A stretch of 64,000 nucleotides of DNA from Pseudofrankia sp. DC12 (GCF_000966285.1 NZ_KQ031391.1:5952430-6016429); one strand, 5' to 3'; shown: positions 8,475 to 17,955, numbered from the stretch's first letter. Notes: generated by a model not told the origin, from the sequence alone. Program-made: numbers and translations.

Positions 8475-9896
8475 GTGGTCACGCAGTTCGGTCGAGGACA
8501 GAAGAGCCAGCTGTCCGCGATCACGCAGGGCACCGACCTTGTCATCGGCATCCAGCTCAACGCCCCGGGCACCAGCTGGGACATCTCCTGCTTCGGCCTG
8601 GACGGCAACGACCGGCTCTCCGACGACCGGTACTTCATCTTCTTCAACCAGCCGAAGTCGCCGGAAGGCTCGATCGAGCTGCTTGGCGCCCAGCAGGGCG
8701 ACACCGCCGCGTTCCGGGTGAACCTGGGCGCCGTGCCGTCCTCGGTCGACAAGCTGTCGTTCTGCGCGGCGATCGACGGGGCAGGCAGCGCCCGGCAGAT
8801 CGTCTCCGGTTACTTCCGGATCCTCGTCGGTGGCCAGGAGGTCATGCGCTACCCGTTCAGCGGGGCCGACTTCACCGCCGAGCGCGCCGTCATGATCGGC
8901 GACGTCTACCGCAAGGGTGTCTGGCGGGTCGCCGCCAACGGGCAGGGCTTCGCGGGCGGGCTCGCCGAGCTGATCCGGTCCTACGGCGGCGAGGTCGAGG
9001 ACGAGGCCCCCGCGGCTCCGCCCGCGCCCGCGGGCGGATTCGCCCCGCCGCCCCCGTTGCCCCCGCCGGCCGGTGGCGGCTACGCCGCGCCGCCCGCAGG
9101 TGGGTTCGCCCCGCCGCCGCCGCCCGTTCCGACGCCGGCACAGGCCCAGCGGCCCGCCGTACCAGCGGCCACGGGCCCTGCCGCCGCCGTGATCAGCCTC
9201 TACAAGGAACCGCCGCCGTCGATGGCGCAGCCGGTCCCGCCGGGCGCGATGGCGAGCCTCACGCCGTACGCCGAGAACCAGGCGCCGGGCCGGTGGGTGC
9301 TGCAGAACCCCCGGCTGGTGAAGGTCCGGCTCGGCGAGGACGCGCTGGCGCTGCGCGGCGCGATGGTCGCCTACCAGGGCAACATCGAGTTCGACTACAA
9401 GAGCCGCGGCCTGCGGGGCATGCTCGAGGACAAGCTCACCGGCCAGGGCCTGAAGCTGATGACCTGCAAGGGCCAGGGTGAGGTCTTCCTCGCCCAGGAC
9501 GCGGCCGACCTGCACATCGTCGAGCTCGGCCAGGGCCAGCAGCTCTGCGTCAACACCAAGAACGTGCTGGCCATGGACGCGACGATCCGCAGCGAGGTCA
9601 AGCGGATCGAGAGTGCCGGCATCCCGGGCGGCGGCGTCTTCCACTTCGAGATGGCCGGCCCGGGCACCGTCGTCGTGATGACGAAGGGCACCCCGCTCAC
9701 CCTGCCCGTCCAGGGGCCGACCTTCGCCGACATCAACGCGCTCGTCTGCTGGACCGTCGGCCAGCGGGTCAGTGTCTCGTCGCACGTCGGGATCTCGCGG
9801 CAGATCTACCACACCGAGAGCGGCGAGACGTTCAACATGCAGTTCCAGGCCATGGGCGGTGGCCACTTCATCGTCGTCCAGCCGTACGAGGTCTGA
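8475..9896 (+). CDS. TerD domain fused to AIM24 domain
   Basis: The 473-residue protein joins two families. Residues about 1-175 are a TerD-type stress domain (Ca-binding fold of tellurite-resistance and general stress proteins): LDGNDRLSDDRYFIFFNQ, then FDIxL-like strands and a final VWRVAANGQGFAGGLAELI. A Pro/Gly-rich linker (about 180-240) leads to an AIM24 beta-sandwich domain with the repeated L..GAMVAYQG / GQGEVFLAQ / V.TKGTPL and terminal FIVVQPYEV strands. GTG 8475 has GGGGAGGA 5-13 bases upstream. Two further AIM24 genes follow, so this is a cytoplasmic or membrane-peripheral stress module. Its biochemical activity is unknown. Confidence 0.85.
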   Translation: MVTQFGRGQKSQLSAITQGTDLVIGIQLNAPGTSWDISCFGLDGNDRLSDDRYFIFFNQPKSPEGSIELLGAQQGDTAAFRVNLGAVPSSVDKLSFCAAIDGAGSARQIVSGYFRILVGGQEVMRYPFSGADFTAERAVMIGDVYRKGVWRVAANGQGFAGGLAELIRSYGGEVEDEAPAAPPAPAGGFAPPPPLPPPAGGGYAAPPAGGFAPPPPPVPTPAQAQRPAVPAATGPAAAVISLYKEPPPSMAQPVPPGAMASLTPYAENQAPGRWVLQNPRLVKVRLGEDALALRGAMVAYQGNIEFDYKSRGLRGMLEDKLTGQGLKLMTCKGQGEVFLAQDAADLHIVELGQGQQLCVNTKNVLAMDATIRSEVKRIESAGIPGGGVFHFEMAGPGTVVVMTKGTPLTLPVQGPTFADINALVCWTVGQRVSVSSHVGISRQIYHTESGETFNMQFQAMGGGHFIVVQPYEV

Positions 9897-9908
9897 CGGG
9901 AGCCGGTC

Positions 9909-10601
9909 GTGCAGGGACAACTGATCGATCACTACGGCCAGACCCCGGTCATGGACCGGATGAGCAAGCACGGGTCGAAGATCGCCAAGGTGGTGATGTG
10001 GCCCGGTTTCGACCTGTTCGCCCGGTCCGGCTCGATGATCGGCTACGAGGGCCTCATCGAGTTCGACCCGCAGCCGCCGCAGGTCCGCAACATCGCCAAG
10101 AGCTGGGCGACCGGCGAGGGCGTGCCGCTGATGACGGCCAAGGGGCAGGGGCTGCTCTACCTGGCCGACTACGGCAAGGACGTCATCGTCCTGCAGCTCA
10201 CGCCGAACGAGGCCGTGTCGGTCAACGGCAAGAACATCCTGGCCTTCGACGCCCACCTGCAGTGGGGCATCGAGCGCGTCAAGGGCGTGAGCATGATGTC
10301 CGGCATGGGCATGTTCAACGTGGCCATCCGCAACAACACGCCCAACCCCGGCTGGGTGGCGATGGTCTCGAAGGGCACGCCGATCATGCTGGACACCCGC
10401 GAGGCGCCGACGTTCGTCGACACCGACGCGCTGGTCGGCTACACCGAGGGCCTGCACATCGAGAAGCGGCGCACCGCCGGGATCGGCAGCATGCTCGGCC
10501 GCGGCTCGGGTGAGGCGTTCCAGCTGGGCTTCTCCGGCCAGGGCTTCGTCGTCGTCCAGCCCAGCGAGGACGCCCGACCGCACTTCTCGATGCGGGGCTG
10601 A
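9909..10601 (+). CDS. AIM24 family protein
   Basis: The 230-residue protein is a stand-alone AIM24 domain. It carries the family pattern seen in its neighbours: a start strand, GSMIGYEGLIEF, GQGLLYLADYGKDV, VSVNGKNILAFD, MVSKGTPIML, and the terminal GFVVVQPSE. GTG 9909 lies 12 bases after the previous stop, so it is probably translated from the same mRNA. AIM24 proteins are named after a yeast mitochondrial protein; the bacterial function is not established. No membrane segment or signal is seen. Confidence 0.8.
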   Translation: MQGQLIDHYGQTPVMDRMSKHGSKIAKVVMWPGFDLFARSGSMIGYEGLIEFDPQPPQVRNIAKSWATGEGVPLMTAKGQGLLYLADYGKDVIVLQLTPNEAVSVNGKNILAFDAHLQWGIERVKGVSMMSGMGMFNVAIRNNTPNPGWVAMVSKGTPIMLDTREAPTFVDTDALVGYTEGLHIEKRRTAGIGSMLGRGSGEAFQLGFSGQGFVVVQPSEDARPHFSMRG

Positions 10602-10727
10602 CGCCGTGTCGCCCCTGGCCAGACCGCGGCCGATCTCAGCGGCCACCCGTGGGTCGAGGCCCGCCACCGATCCCGTCGTTGCGCTCCCGCGCCGGCCGCG
10701 CCCGGCCGCCGCTGGAAGGACGTCGTC

Positions 10728-11852
10728 ATGAGCTACCCGCCGCCTCCGCCAGGTCCCGGCTACCCCCCGCCGCCCGGCCAGGGCTTCCCGCCACCGCCTG
10801 GCGGCTACCCGCCGCCGCCCGGGGGCGGCTACCCGCAGGCCCCCGGTGGCTACCCGCCGCCCGCGCCCGGTGGGTTCCCGCCGCCGCCCGGTGCTCCCGG
10901 TGGCTTCCCGCCCGGTGGCCCCGGCGCGTTTCCGCCCGGGATGCCGCCTCCACCGCCCGGCATGGGCCCGGGGGCGCCCAACCCGAGTGGCGGTATCCGC
11001 AGCTCGCTGCTCGACAACCCCGAGGTCAGCAGCGCGGAGCGGTTCACCCTGCAGAACGGCAAGATGCTCAAGGCGAACCTCGGCGCCCAGGGCATGCGCG
11101 AGTTCTACGCGCGCGCCGGCGCCATGGTCGCCTACAAGGGCGGCGTCCACTTCGACGGCCAGTGGGAGGGCTGGGCCGGGCAGTGGAGCCACCTGTTCGG
11201 CGACGGCGAGACCCTGCACCTGATGAAGGTCCACGGAGCGGGCACGGTCTTCCTCGCCAACCAGGCGCAGGACGTCTACCTCGTCGACCTCGACGGCCGG
11301 GACGGCTTCACCATCGACGGCCGCAACGTGCTTGCCTTCGACACCAGCCTCAGCTGGGAGATCGTCAAGATCCAGTCGCACGTCGGGATCGCCGGGGTCG
11401 GCGGCTACCAGATCGAGCTGACCGGCAGCGGCAAGCTCGCGATCTGCGTCACCGGTGCGCCGCTGGTCATGCGGGTCACGACGCAGAACTACTACTTCGC
11501 GGACGCGGACGCCGTCGTCGGCTGGTCGTCCGGCCTGCAGGTCTCGATGGAGGCCGCGGTGACGTCGAGCTCGGCCTGGAAGCCGCGCGGCAACACCGGC
11601 GAGGGCTGGCAGATGCAGTTCACCGGTGACGGCTTCGTCGTCGTCCAGCCGAGCGAGCTGATGCCGCCCTACAACGCGCTCGCCGGCCGGGGCCCGGCCG
11701 CCCAGTTGTTCGGCATGGGCCAGAGCGGCTTCGCCGGCAACCGCCTCGGCGGCCAGGGCAACCCGCACGGCAGCGGCCAGCCCGGGCACCCGCAGGGCGG
11801 CCAGCCCGGCCTCGGTGGCCTGTTCGGCCAGATGGGCCGGGGCTTCCTGTAG
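10728..11852 (+). CDS. AIM24 family protein with Pro/Gly-rich head
   Basis: The 374-residue protein begins with about 85 residues of Pro-Gly-Tyr repeats (GYPPPPG-like units), then an AIM24 domain (GAMVAYKGGVHFDG, GAGTVFLANQAQDVYL, FTIDGRNVLAFD, VTGAPLVMRV, GFVVVQPSE) and a Gly/Gln-rich tail ending in GLFGQMGRGFL. The ATG at 10728 follows a GGAAGGA ribosome site. It is the third consecutive AIM24 protein. The low-complexity head resembles that of actinobacterial proteins that cluster or bind SH3/WW-like partners, but that role is inference. Confidence 0.8.
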   Translation: MSYPPPPPGPGYPPPPGQGFPPPPGGYPPPPGGGYPQAPGGYPPPAPGGFPPPPGAPGGFPPGGPGAFPPGMPPPPPGMGPGAPNPSGGIRSSLLDNPEVSSAERFTLQNGKMLKANLGAQGMREFYARAGAMVAYKGGVHFDGQWEGWAGQWSHLFGDGETLHLMKVHGAGTVFLANQAQDVYLVDLDGRDGFTIDGRNVLAFDTSLSWEIVKIQSHVGIAGVGGYQIELTGSGKLAICVTGAPLVMRVTTQNYYFADADAVVGWSSGLQVSMEAAVTSSSAWKPRGNTGEGWQMQFTGDGFVVVQPSELMPPYNALAGRGPAAQLFGMGQSGFAGNRLGGQGNPHGSGQPGHPQGGQPGLGGLFGQMGRGFL

Positions 11853-11957
11853 TAGGCGCGGTGAGCGGCTCGCGGGGTGACGCGACGGTGCGCCGCCCCT
11901 CGTGATCTGGGCGAAACGGAGCCCCGGACGGGGCGCTCGCCGGTTAACGTCGGGCCC

Positions 11958-12284
11958 ATGCTTGCCGCGCTCCAGCTCGCGTCGGCCATCGCGCTGGAGA
12001 TCGTGGCCACCACGGCGCTGCGCCAGTCCAACGGCTTCACCCGGGTGTGGCCGACGGTGCTCGTCGCCGTCTGCTACCCGCTGTGCTTCTACCTGCTGTC
12101 CCGGGCGCTGCGGACGATCTCGCTGGCCGTCGCCTACGCGATCTGGTCCGGCGCCGGCACCGCGATCGTCGCCGCGATCGGGGTGCTCGCCTTCAAGGAG
12201 CAGATGAACACGGTGAAGGCCGCCGGCCTCGCCCTCATCGTCCTGGGCGTCATCGGCCTCCAGCTCGGCGGCACCAGCCGCTGA
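11958..12284 (+). CDS. SMR family multidrug/guanidinium exporter
   Basis: The 108-residue protein spans the membrane four times. The SMR hallmark glutamate sits in helix 1 (ALQLASAIALEIVATTALRQS). TRVWPTVLVAVCYPLCFYLLSRALR, SLAVAYAIWSGAGTAIVAAIGVL and KAAGLALIVLGVIGLQL complete the fold. SMR pumps exchange protons for cationic drugs or guanidinium and work as dimers. ATG 11958 gives the normal family length. It converges on the response regulator gene and shares no operon with the AIM24 genes, about 105 bases upstream. Confidence 0.88.
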   Translation: MLAALQLASAIALEIVATTALRQSNGFTRVWPTVLVAVCYPLCFYLLSRALRTISLAVAYAIWSGAGTAIVAAIGVLAFKEQMNTVKAAGLALIVLGVIGLQLGGTSR

Positions 12285-12302
12285 CAGGCGCCGTGGCCGC
12301 TG

Positions 12303-12995
12303 TTACGGGCCGCCGCGGCTGGCGCCCGGGGTGACCAGGCCCGTCTCGTAGGCGACGATGACGGCCTGCGCCCGGTCGCGGATCTGGAGCTTGGACAGGA
12401 TGCGGGCGACATGGGTCTTCACGGTCGCCTCGCTCAGCTGGAACCGGGCGGCGAGCTCGGCGTTGGTCAGCCCCTGGGCGAGGAGCCCGAGCACCTCGAG
12501 CTCGCGGGGGGTGAGCGAGGAAAGGTCGCGGTGCAGCCCGGCGGCGCGGCTGTCCTGGGCGGCGAAGCGTTCGACCAGGCGGCGGGTGATGGTGGGCGCG
12601 AGCAGCGCGTCACCGAGGCGGACGAGGCGGACCGCGGCGACCAGGTGCTCGGGGCTCACGTCCTTGAGCAGGAAGCCGCTGGCGCCGGCGGTCAGCGCGG
12701 CGTAGACGTAGCGGTCAAGGTCGAACGTGGTCAGGATGATCACACGCGGGGTGCCGGCCGTGTCCGGACCCCGGCCGCACAGGATGCGCCGGGTGGCCTC
12801 CAGCCCGTCCACGTCGGGCATCCGGATGTCCATGAGGACCACGTCGGGGCGGGTGCGCCGGACCGCGTCGACGGCCTGCCCGCCGTCGGCAGCCTCGGCG
12901 ACCACGTCGATCCCGTCGGCAGCGAGGATCATGCGGAAACCCGAGCGGACCAAAGCCTGGTCGTCCGCGATGACCACCCGCGGGGCCTCGGTCAC
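12303..12995 (-). CDS. NarL/FixJ-type response regulator
   Basis: The 230-residue DNA-binding regulator has a receiver domain with acidic pocket (VVIADDQ), phospho-acceptor aspartate in VVLMDIRMPDVDGLEA and the lysine in FLLKDVSPE. A LuxR-type helix-turn-helix follows (LTPRELEVLGLLAQGLTNAE ... TVKTHVARILSKL). Its ATG overlaps the kinase stop by four bases (ATGA), so the pair is translationally coupled. The likely target is the divergent ABC exporter downstream of the kinase start, as in many actinomycete systems; that is inferred from position only. Confidence 0.92.
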   Translation of the reverse strand: MTEAPRVVIADDQALVRSGFRMILAADGIDVVAEAADGGQAVDAVRRTRPDVVLMDIRMPDVDGLEATRRILCGRGPDTAGTPRVIILTTFDLDRYVYAALTAGASGFLLKDVSPEHLVAAVRLVRLGDALLAPTITRRLVERFAAQDSRAAGLHRDLSSLTPRELEVLGLLAQGLTNAELAARFQLSEATVKTHVARILSKLQIRDRAQAVIVAYETGLVTPGASRGGP

Positions 12996-14440
12996 GCCGC
13001 CACCGGGATCACGGCGCGGACCTGGTACCCACCGGCTGGGTGCCGTCCCGCCTGCAACGTGCCGCCGTAGACGGCGAGCCGTTCCCGCAGGCCGATCAGC
13101 CCGCGCCCACTGCCCGAGTCGGCCGGCGTCGTGGGAGCGCCGCCCGTGTCGGTGACCTCGACGTGCACGGCGGCCGGCCCGTATTCGATGCTGATCGAGA
13201 CCTGGGCACCGGCGGCGTGCTTGACCGTGTTGGTCAGCGCCTCCTGGACGACCCGGTAGGCGGCCAGGTCGACCCCGGCTGGCAGCGTCAGCGGCACGCC
13301 GGTCACGGTCAGCTCGACAGGCACCCCGGTGTCGCGGACGCGGCCGGCCAGCGCCGGCACCCGGTCGAGGCCCGGCTGCGGGGCCAGGTCCGCCCCGCCG
13401 GGGGCCTCCAGCCCGTCGCCGGCCAGCGTGAGCAGGCCCATCGCGTGCCGCAGCTCCGTCAGCGCGGCGCGCCCGCCGGCCTCGACCGCGAGCAACGCCT
13501 CCCGCGCCGCGTCGGGCGCCAGGTCGATCACCTTACGCGCCGCTCCGGCCTGCACGACCATCACGCTCACATTGTGGGTGACCACGTCGTGCAGCTCGCG
13601 GGCGATCCGGGACCGCTCACGCTCCACGGCCAGCCGGGTCCTCGCCTCCTGCTCCGCCTCCAGAGCGAGCGCGCGCTGGCGCCAGGTGTGGATCGCGTTG
13701 GCCGCGAGACCGAGCGGGACCAGCACGAGAAACGGGAAATAGACCCCTCTGATCGTCAGGACACCCCGGAACGTCAAGGGCGCAATCATGATCGTGCCGG
13801 CGGCCACGGCGGTGAACGCCCCCGTCCGGTAGGGGCTGTACCGTGCCGCGCTGTAGCCGGCGACCAGGCAGGACAACGAGAGGATCCCCGCGGCCTCCGG
13901 ACCACGAACGACCGAGTGGAGCGCCACCCTCAGACCGATCACCGTGCAGAACGCGGCCAGCGGGTATCGGCGGCGGACCACGAGCGGCAGCGCGGTCAGT
14001 GCGCCTCCGAACGCCAGCGCCCAGTGGGTGCCGCCGCCCGCCTGCGTGAGCACGTAGACCATTGAGTCGCCGCCGGGAGCTGGGGCCGCGAGCTTCGCCC
14101 CAGGTGGCAGCGCGGCGCCCAGCGGAGCGAGCAGGACCAGGAGCGCGTGGGTCCGGTCCCGCCACGCGTAGATGCCGAAGCCCGCGGCCAGCACGCGCGC
14201 GAGGATCGCGTCGGCGAGCCAGGCCCAGGACGAGAGCTCCGGCCGCGGGCCGGTGGCGCGCGGCAGGCTCGTCGCCCAGGCGCGCACGCCGTGCGCTACC
14301 GACTTCGTGCTCACCGGCCGGCCGGGCAGCAGCACCTCGACGAGCCAGGACGACCGGAACGGCGCGCGCCGCCCGCCGGTGGGGCGGGCGCGGCGCGCGG
14401 CGCTGGCTCCCGACTGGTTCTGGCTCGCATGCACGTGCAC
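12992..14440 (-). CDS. Sensor histidine kinase (HisKA_3 type)
   Basis: Partner kinase of the overlapping NarL-type regulator. About six hydrophobic segments occupy residues 70-260, followed by a short coiled linker, the dimerisation/phospho-acceptor box RIARELHDVVTHNVSVMVVQ, and an HATPase_c domain with the N-box QEALTNTVKHA and G-box GSGRGLIGLRERL. The GTG at 14440 is a guess: an in-frame ATG at 14542 would add a head with no kinase-like features, and neither start has a clear ribosome site. The sensed signal is unknown. Confidence 0.88.
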   Translation of the reverse strand: MHVHASQNQSGASAARRARPTGGRRAPFRSSWLVEVLLPGRPVSTKSVAHGVRAWATSLPRATGPRPELSSWAWLADAILARVLAAGFGIYAWRDRTHALLVLLAPLGAALPPGAKLAAPAPGGDSMVYVLTQAGGGTHWALAFGGALTALPLVVRRRYPLAAFCTVIGLRVALHSVVRGPEAAGILSLSCLVAGYSAARYSPYRTGAFTAVAAGTIMIAPLTFRGVLTIRGVYFPFLVLVPLGLAANAIHTWRQRALALEAEQEARTRLAVERERSRIARELHDVVTHNVSVMVVQAGAARKVIDLAPDAAREALLAVEAGGRAALTELRHAMGLLTLAGDGLEAPGGADLAPQPGLDRVPALAGRVRDTGVPVELTVTGVPLTLPAGVDLAAYRVVQEALTNTVKHAAGAQVSISIEYGPAAVHVEVTDTGGAPTTPADSGSGRGLIGLRERLAVYGGTLQAGRHPAGGYQVRAVIPVAA

Positions 14441-14645
14441 CGCACCAGTGTGGCAAGGCCGCCGAGCCGAAACATCCATCTCGCGCGGCGGCCCCGTACA
14501 TCCCGCGCGTACATCCCTGGGATGACGCGGGTCGCAGGTCATCCCGCCGCGGTAGCCGACTTCGCCATCGCGGGCGACGTGCAGTGATCGAGCGCCGGCC
14601 TAGCGTCCGCGTCGACCTTTCCCGACCCGACCCCGTGGGGGACCC

Positions 14646-15335
14646 GTGGACGCAGAGATGATCGAGATTCGCGCGGTGAGCAAGCGGTACGACGGCGGGC
14701 CGCCCGCCCTGGCCGACCTCTCGCTGACCGTGCGCGCCGGCGAGGCGCTGGCCGTCGTCGGCCCGTCCGGCAGCGGCAAGTCGACGCTGCTGAACCTGAT
14801 CGCGGGACTCGACCGGCCGAGCGCGGGCAGCGTGACCGTCGACGGCGTCCGCGTCGACACCCTGAGCGAGGCCGCATCGGCGCGTTACCGGCGCACCCGG
14901 ATCGGCATGGTCTTCCAGTTCTTCAACCTGCTCGACGACCTGACCGTCGTCGACAACGTCGTGCTGCCGGCCCGGCTCGCCGGCCTGCCGCGGGCGAAGG
15001 CCCGGGCCCGCGCGGCCGAGCTGCTCGGCTACCTGGGGATCCACCGTCTCGCCGACGCCTACCCGGGCCGACTGTCCGGTGGCGAGCGGCAGCGCGTCGC
15101 GGTCGCCCGGGCGCTGATGAACCGGCCGGCGCTGCTGCTCGCCGACGAGCCGACCGGCGCGCTCGACTCCGCCTCCGGCGCGCAGGTCAGCGAGCTGTTG
15201 GCCGGGCTGCACGCGGACGGCCAGACGATCCTGCTGGTCACGCACGACGCCGTGCTCGCCGAGTCCTGCGCGAGCCGGACCATCGAGATTGTCGACGGCG
15301 CGATCACTCGCGACGTCCCGGCGGCGGCCCGATGA
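14646..15335 (+). CDS. ABC transporter ATPase (MacB/LolD type)
   Basis: The 229-residue ATPase has Walker A GPSGSGKSTLLN, Q-loop FQFFNLLDDL, signature LSGGERQRVAVARAL, Walker B LLLADEPTGALD and switch VTHD. This is the class that drives FtsX-like mechanotransmission permeases for antimicrobial-peptide resistance or lipoprotein/cell-wall functions. GTG 14646 and ATG 14658 are both possible starts. Its end overlaps the permease ATG by four bases. The divergent two-component system is the probable regulator. Confidence 0.92.
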   Translation: MDAEMIEIRAVSKRYDGGPPALADLSLTVRAGEALAVVGPSGSGKSTLLNLIAGLDRPSAGSVTVDGVRVDTLSEAASARYRRTRIGMVFQFFNLLDDLTVVDNVVLPARLAGLPRAKARARAAELLGYLGIHRLADAYPGRLSGGERQRVAVARALMNRPALLLADEPTGALDSASGAQVSELLAGLHADGQTILLVTHDAVLAESCASRTIEIVDGAITRDVPAAAR

Positions 15336-17731
15336 ACGCCCGTCCTGGCGCCCTGTCCGCGGTGGTGCGGGCCGGTGTCGGCCGGCACCGGGTGCGCACG
15401 ATCGTCATGACGCTGACCGTGCTGCTGGCCGTCGCCGCGTCCGTGCTCGCCACCGGCCTGCTCGTGGCGTCGAGCGCGCCCTTCGACCGAGCCTTCGCCG
15501 CGCAGCGCGGCGCCCAGCTGACGGCCCAGTTCGACGGGGCGAAGGTCACCGCCGCGCGGCTCGCGGCCACCGCGTGGGCGCCCGGCGTCGTCGCCGCGGC
15601 TGGGCCGTTCCCGACGGTCTCGGCCAGTCCGCGCACGGTCGCCGGGACCGACGGTGTCCCCGCGGGAATCGGGCTGCCGCCGTTGACGATCGCCGGCCGG
15701 GCCACGGGCGGCGGGCCGGTCGACGACGTCACCATCCTCGAGGGGAGGTGGGCCGCCGGACCCGGACAGATCGTGCTGGCGTCTGACGCGGGAGGTCGCT
15801 GGTCCGCACCGGGTCAGCAGCTGCGGTTCGCCGGGCCCGGGGGCGGCGTGACGGTGACGGTGGTCGGCATCGCCCGGTCGGTGAGCCACACGGCCGACGC
15901 GTGGGTCGCCCCCACGCAGCTCCCCTCCCTGACCCCCGGCGGCACACCGGCCGGCTACCAGATGCTCTACCGGTTCGCCGCCGCCGCCACGGACGCCGAG
16001 GTGGCGGCGGACCGGGCCTCGATCGCCGCGGCGGTCCCGGCCGGCGCGATGACCGGGGCGCAGTCCTACCTCACCATCCGGCAGAAAGCGAACGAGAACT
16101 CCGCCGCCTTCGTGCCGTTCGTGGCGGCGTTCGGTGTGCTCGGCCTGGCCATGTCGGCGCTCATCATCGGCATCGTGGTCAGCGGCGCCGTCGGTGCCTC
16201 GATCCGGCGGATCGGCGTCCTGAAGTCGCTGGGCTTCACCCCGGCGCAGGTCGTGCGCGCCTTTCTCGGCCAGGCACTGCTACCGGCGGCCGTGGGCGTC
16301 GTGCTCGGCGCCTTCTGCGCCAACCTGCTGGCGGCGCCGGTGCTGCGGGAGCAGGCGGACGCCTTCGACGGCACGGTGCCCGGGATTCCGCTCTGGGTCG
16401 ACGTCGCCGTCGCCGCCGCCGCTCTCGCGGTGGTCTGCGCCGCGGCCCTGGTACCGGCCCTGCGCGCCGGGCGGCTGCGCACCGTCGAAGCGATCAGCGT
16501 CGGCCGGGCGTCCCGCCCCGCTCGCGGCCGCCTGGCACGGCGCCTGACCAGCCGGTCGCCGGTGTCGGGCGCGCTGGCGCTCGGGCTCGCGCAGCCGTTC
16601 GCCCGCCCCGTGCGGTCCCTGGTGCTGGTCGCGGCGGTCTGTTTCGGCGCCGTCGGCGTGACGTTCGCCATCGGCCTCGGGATCTCGCTGGGCGACATCC
16701 AGGCGGCGGGTAACCCCGACGCGGTCGGCGCGGTCGTCGTCCACGCCGGCGGCTACGCGGGCGCCAAGCCCATGGCCCCTGGTGGCCCCCAGGCCGGTCG
16801 GGCCTCCACCGCCGCCCCCGCCGCGGTCGCCGCCGCGATCGCGGCGCGGCCGGATACCCGTCGCTACTACGGCGTCTCGGAAACCGAGGTCGGCGTCGCC
16901 GGTCTCACAGGGGCCACCAGAGTCATCGCCTACCAGGGCGACTCCTCCTGGGCCAGCTACCAGATGATCTCGGGATCCTGGTTCACGCGTCCGGGGGAGG
17001 CCGTCGCCGGTACCCGCTTCCTGCACGCCGTCGGCGCCCACGTCGGGGACACCGTCACCGTCCTGGACGCCGGTCACAGCGTCCGGCTCCGGATCGTCGG
17101 CGAGGCGCTGGATCTCAACTACGACGGCATCAACCTGCTGACCGAGGGCGCGTCCCTTTCCAGCCTGGGCCGCGAGCCTGGGGCGACGGACTTCTACGTC
17201 GACCTGCGGCCCGGGACGAACGTGGCCGGCTACATCAGCGCCCTGGCTGCGGCGCCGGCGCTGGACGGGGCGTTCGTCAAGCCCAACGTCGCCGACGGAT
17301 CCTCGGCGATCGCCGCGATGGAGACGCTGATCGCCATGCTGACCCTGGCGCTGACGGTCGTCGCGGCGCTCGGCGTGCTGAACACGGTCGTCCTCGACAC
17401 CAGGGAGCGGGCCCACGAGCTCGGCGTCTTCAGGGCGCTGGGCATGACGCCGCGCCAGACCATCGGCATGGTGGTCGCCTCGGCCGCCGGCATCGGGCTG
17501 GCCGCCGGCGTCGTCGGCGTGCCGGCCGGGATCGCGCTGCACCACGTCGTCGTCCCGCTGATGGGCCGATCGGTGGGCACGGGGATTCCGAGGGCCGACG
17601 TCGCGGTGTTCGCCCCCGGGGTCGTGGCGCCGCTGGTGCTGGGCGGGCTGGTCATCGCGGTGGCGGGCGCGCTGCTCCCCGCGGTCTGGGCGGCGAGAAC
17701 CCGCGCCGTCACCGCCCTGCGCACCGAGTAG
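15332..17731 (+). CDS. FtsX-like ABC permease (MacB family, two-repeat)
   Basis: The 799-residue membrane protein has an N-terminal helix (TIVMTLTVLLAVAASVLATGLLV), a large extracytoplasmic domain, three helices with FtsX pattern (FGVLGLAMSALIIGIVVSGAVGA ... RIGVLKSLGFTPAQV), then a second repeat with another extracytoplasmic domain and C-terminal helices (TLALTVVAALGVLNTVVL ... HELGVFRALGMTPRQT). This duplicated plan is typical of actinomycete YhgE/MacB-like exporters. ATGA overlap with the ATPase shows one operon. Substrate unknown. Confidence 0.92.
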   Translation: MNARPGALSAVVRAGVGRHRVRTIVMTLTVLLAVAASVLATGLLVASSAPFDRAFAAQRGAQLTAQFDGAKVTAARLAATAWAPGVVAAAGPFPTVSASPRTVAGTDGVPAGIGLPPLTIAGRATGGGPVDDVTILEGRWAAGPGQIVLASDAGGRWSAPGQQLRFAGPGGGVTVTVVGIARSVSHTADAWVAPTQLPSLTPGGTPAGYQMLYRFAAAATDAEVAADRASIAAAVPAGAMTGAQSYLTIRQKANENSAAFVPFVAAFGVLGLAMSALIIGIVVSGAVGASIRRIGVLKSLGFTPAQVVRAFLGQALLPAAVGVVLGAFCANLLAAPVLREQADAFDGTVPGIPLWVDVAVAAAALAVVCAAALVPALRAGRLRTVEAISVGRASRPARGRLARRLTSRSPVSGALALGLAQPFARPVRSLVLVAAVCFGAVGVTFAIGLGISLGDIQAAGNPDAVGAVVVHAGGYAGAKPMAPGGPQAGRASTAAPAAVAAAIAARPDTRRYYGVSETEVGVAGLTGATRVIAYQGDSSWASYQMISGSWFTRPGEAVAGTRFLHAVGAHVGDTVTVLDAGHSVRLRIVGEALDLNYDGINLLTEGASLSSLGREPGATDFYVDLRPGTNVAGYISALAAAPALDGAFVKPNVADGSSAIAAMETLIAMLTLALTVVAALGVLNTVVLDTRERAHELGVFRALGMTPRQTIGMVVASAAGIGLAAGVVGVPAGIALHHVVVPLMGRSVGTGIPRADVAVFAPGVVAPLVLGGLVIAVAGALLPAVWAARTRAVTALRTE

Positions 17732-17883
17732 ACCGAGTGGCCAGCCGGGCCGAGGAGCGACCAGGCCCGGGCGTCGTCCGAGTCGGCGATCTACGCTGAA
17801 CGAAAAGTCGGATACGCCCTGAGGACCGCCGATGTTCGAACGCTTGGCCGCACAGCTCGTCGGCCGGCACGGAGGAGGGAGGC

Positions 17884-17955
17884 ATGCAGAAGGCGCTCGC
17901 GCCCGAGATCTCCAACTGGCCGGCCGAGGAGCCGCAGCTCATCGGTAGCCGCTGA
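17884..17955 (+). pseudogene. Short N-terminal remnant, possibly a Zn-ribbon/OB-fold (DUF35) protein
   Basis: A strong ribosome site (GGAGGAGGGAGG at 17871-17882) precedes an ATG, yet the frame stops after 23 residues. Its end, WPAEEPQLIGSR, resembles the start of actinobacterial Zn-ribbon OB-fold proteins, where the next residues would be the CxxC ribbon. Here the sequence runs straight into reverse transcriptase debris. The similarity is from memory and weak. Confidence 0.35.

Noticed and set aside
10728-10985. Pro-Gly-Tyr DNA repeats as a non-coding repeat array
   Set aside because: The repeats encode the low-complexity head of the AIM24 protein and are in frame throughout.
8418-11789. 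1123-residue open frame on the minus strand across the TerD/AIM24 genes
   Set aside because: It is antisense to three recognisable genes and has no domain or ribosome site.
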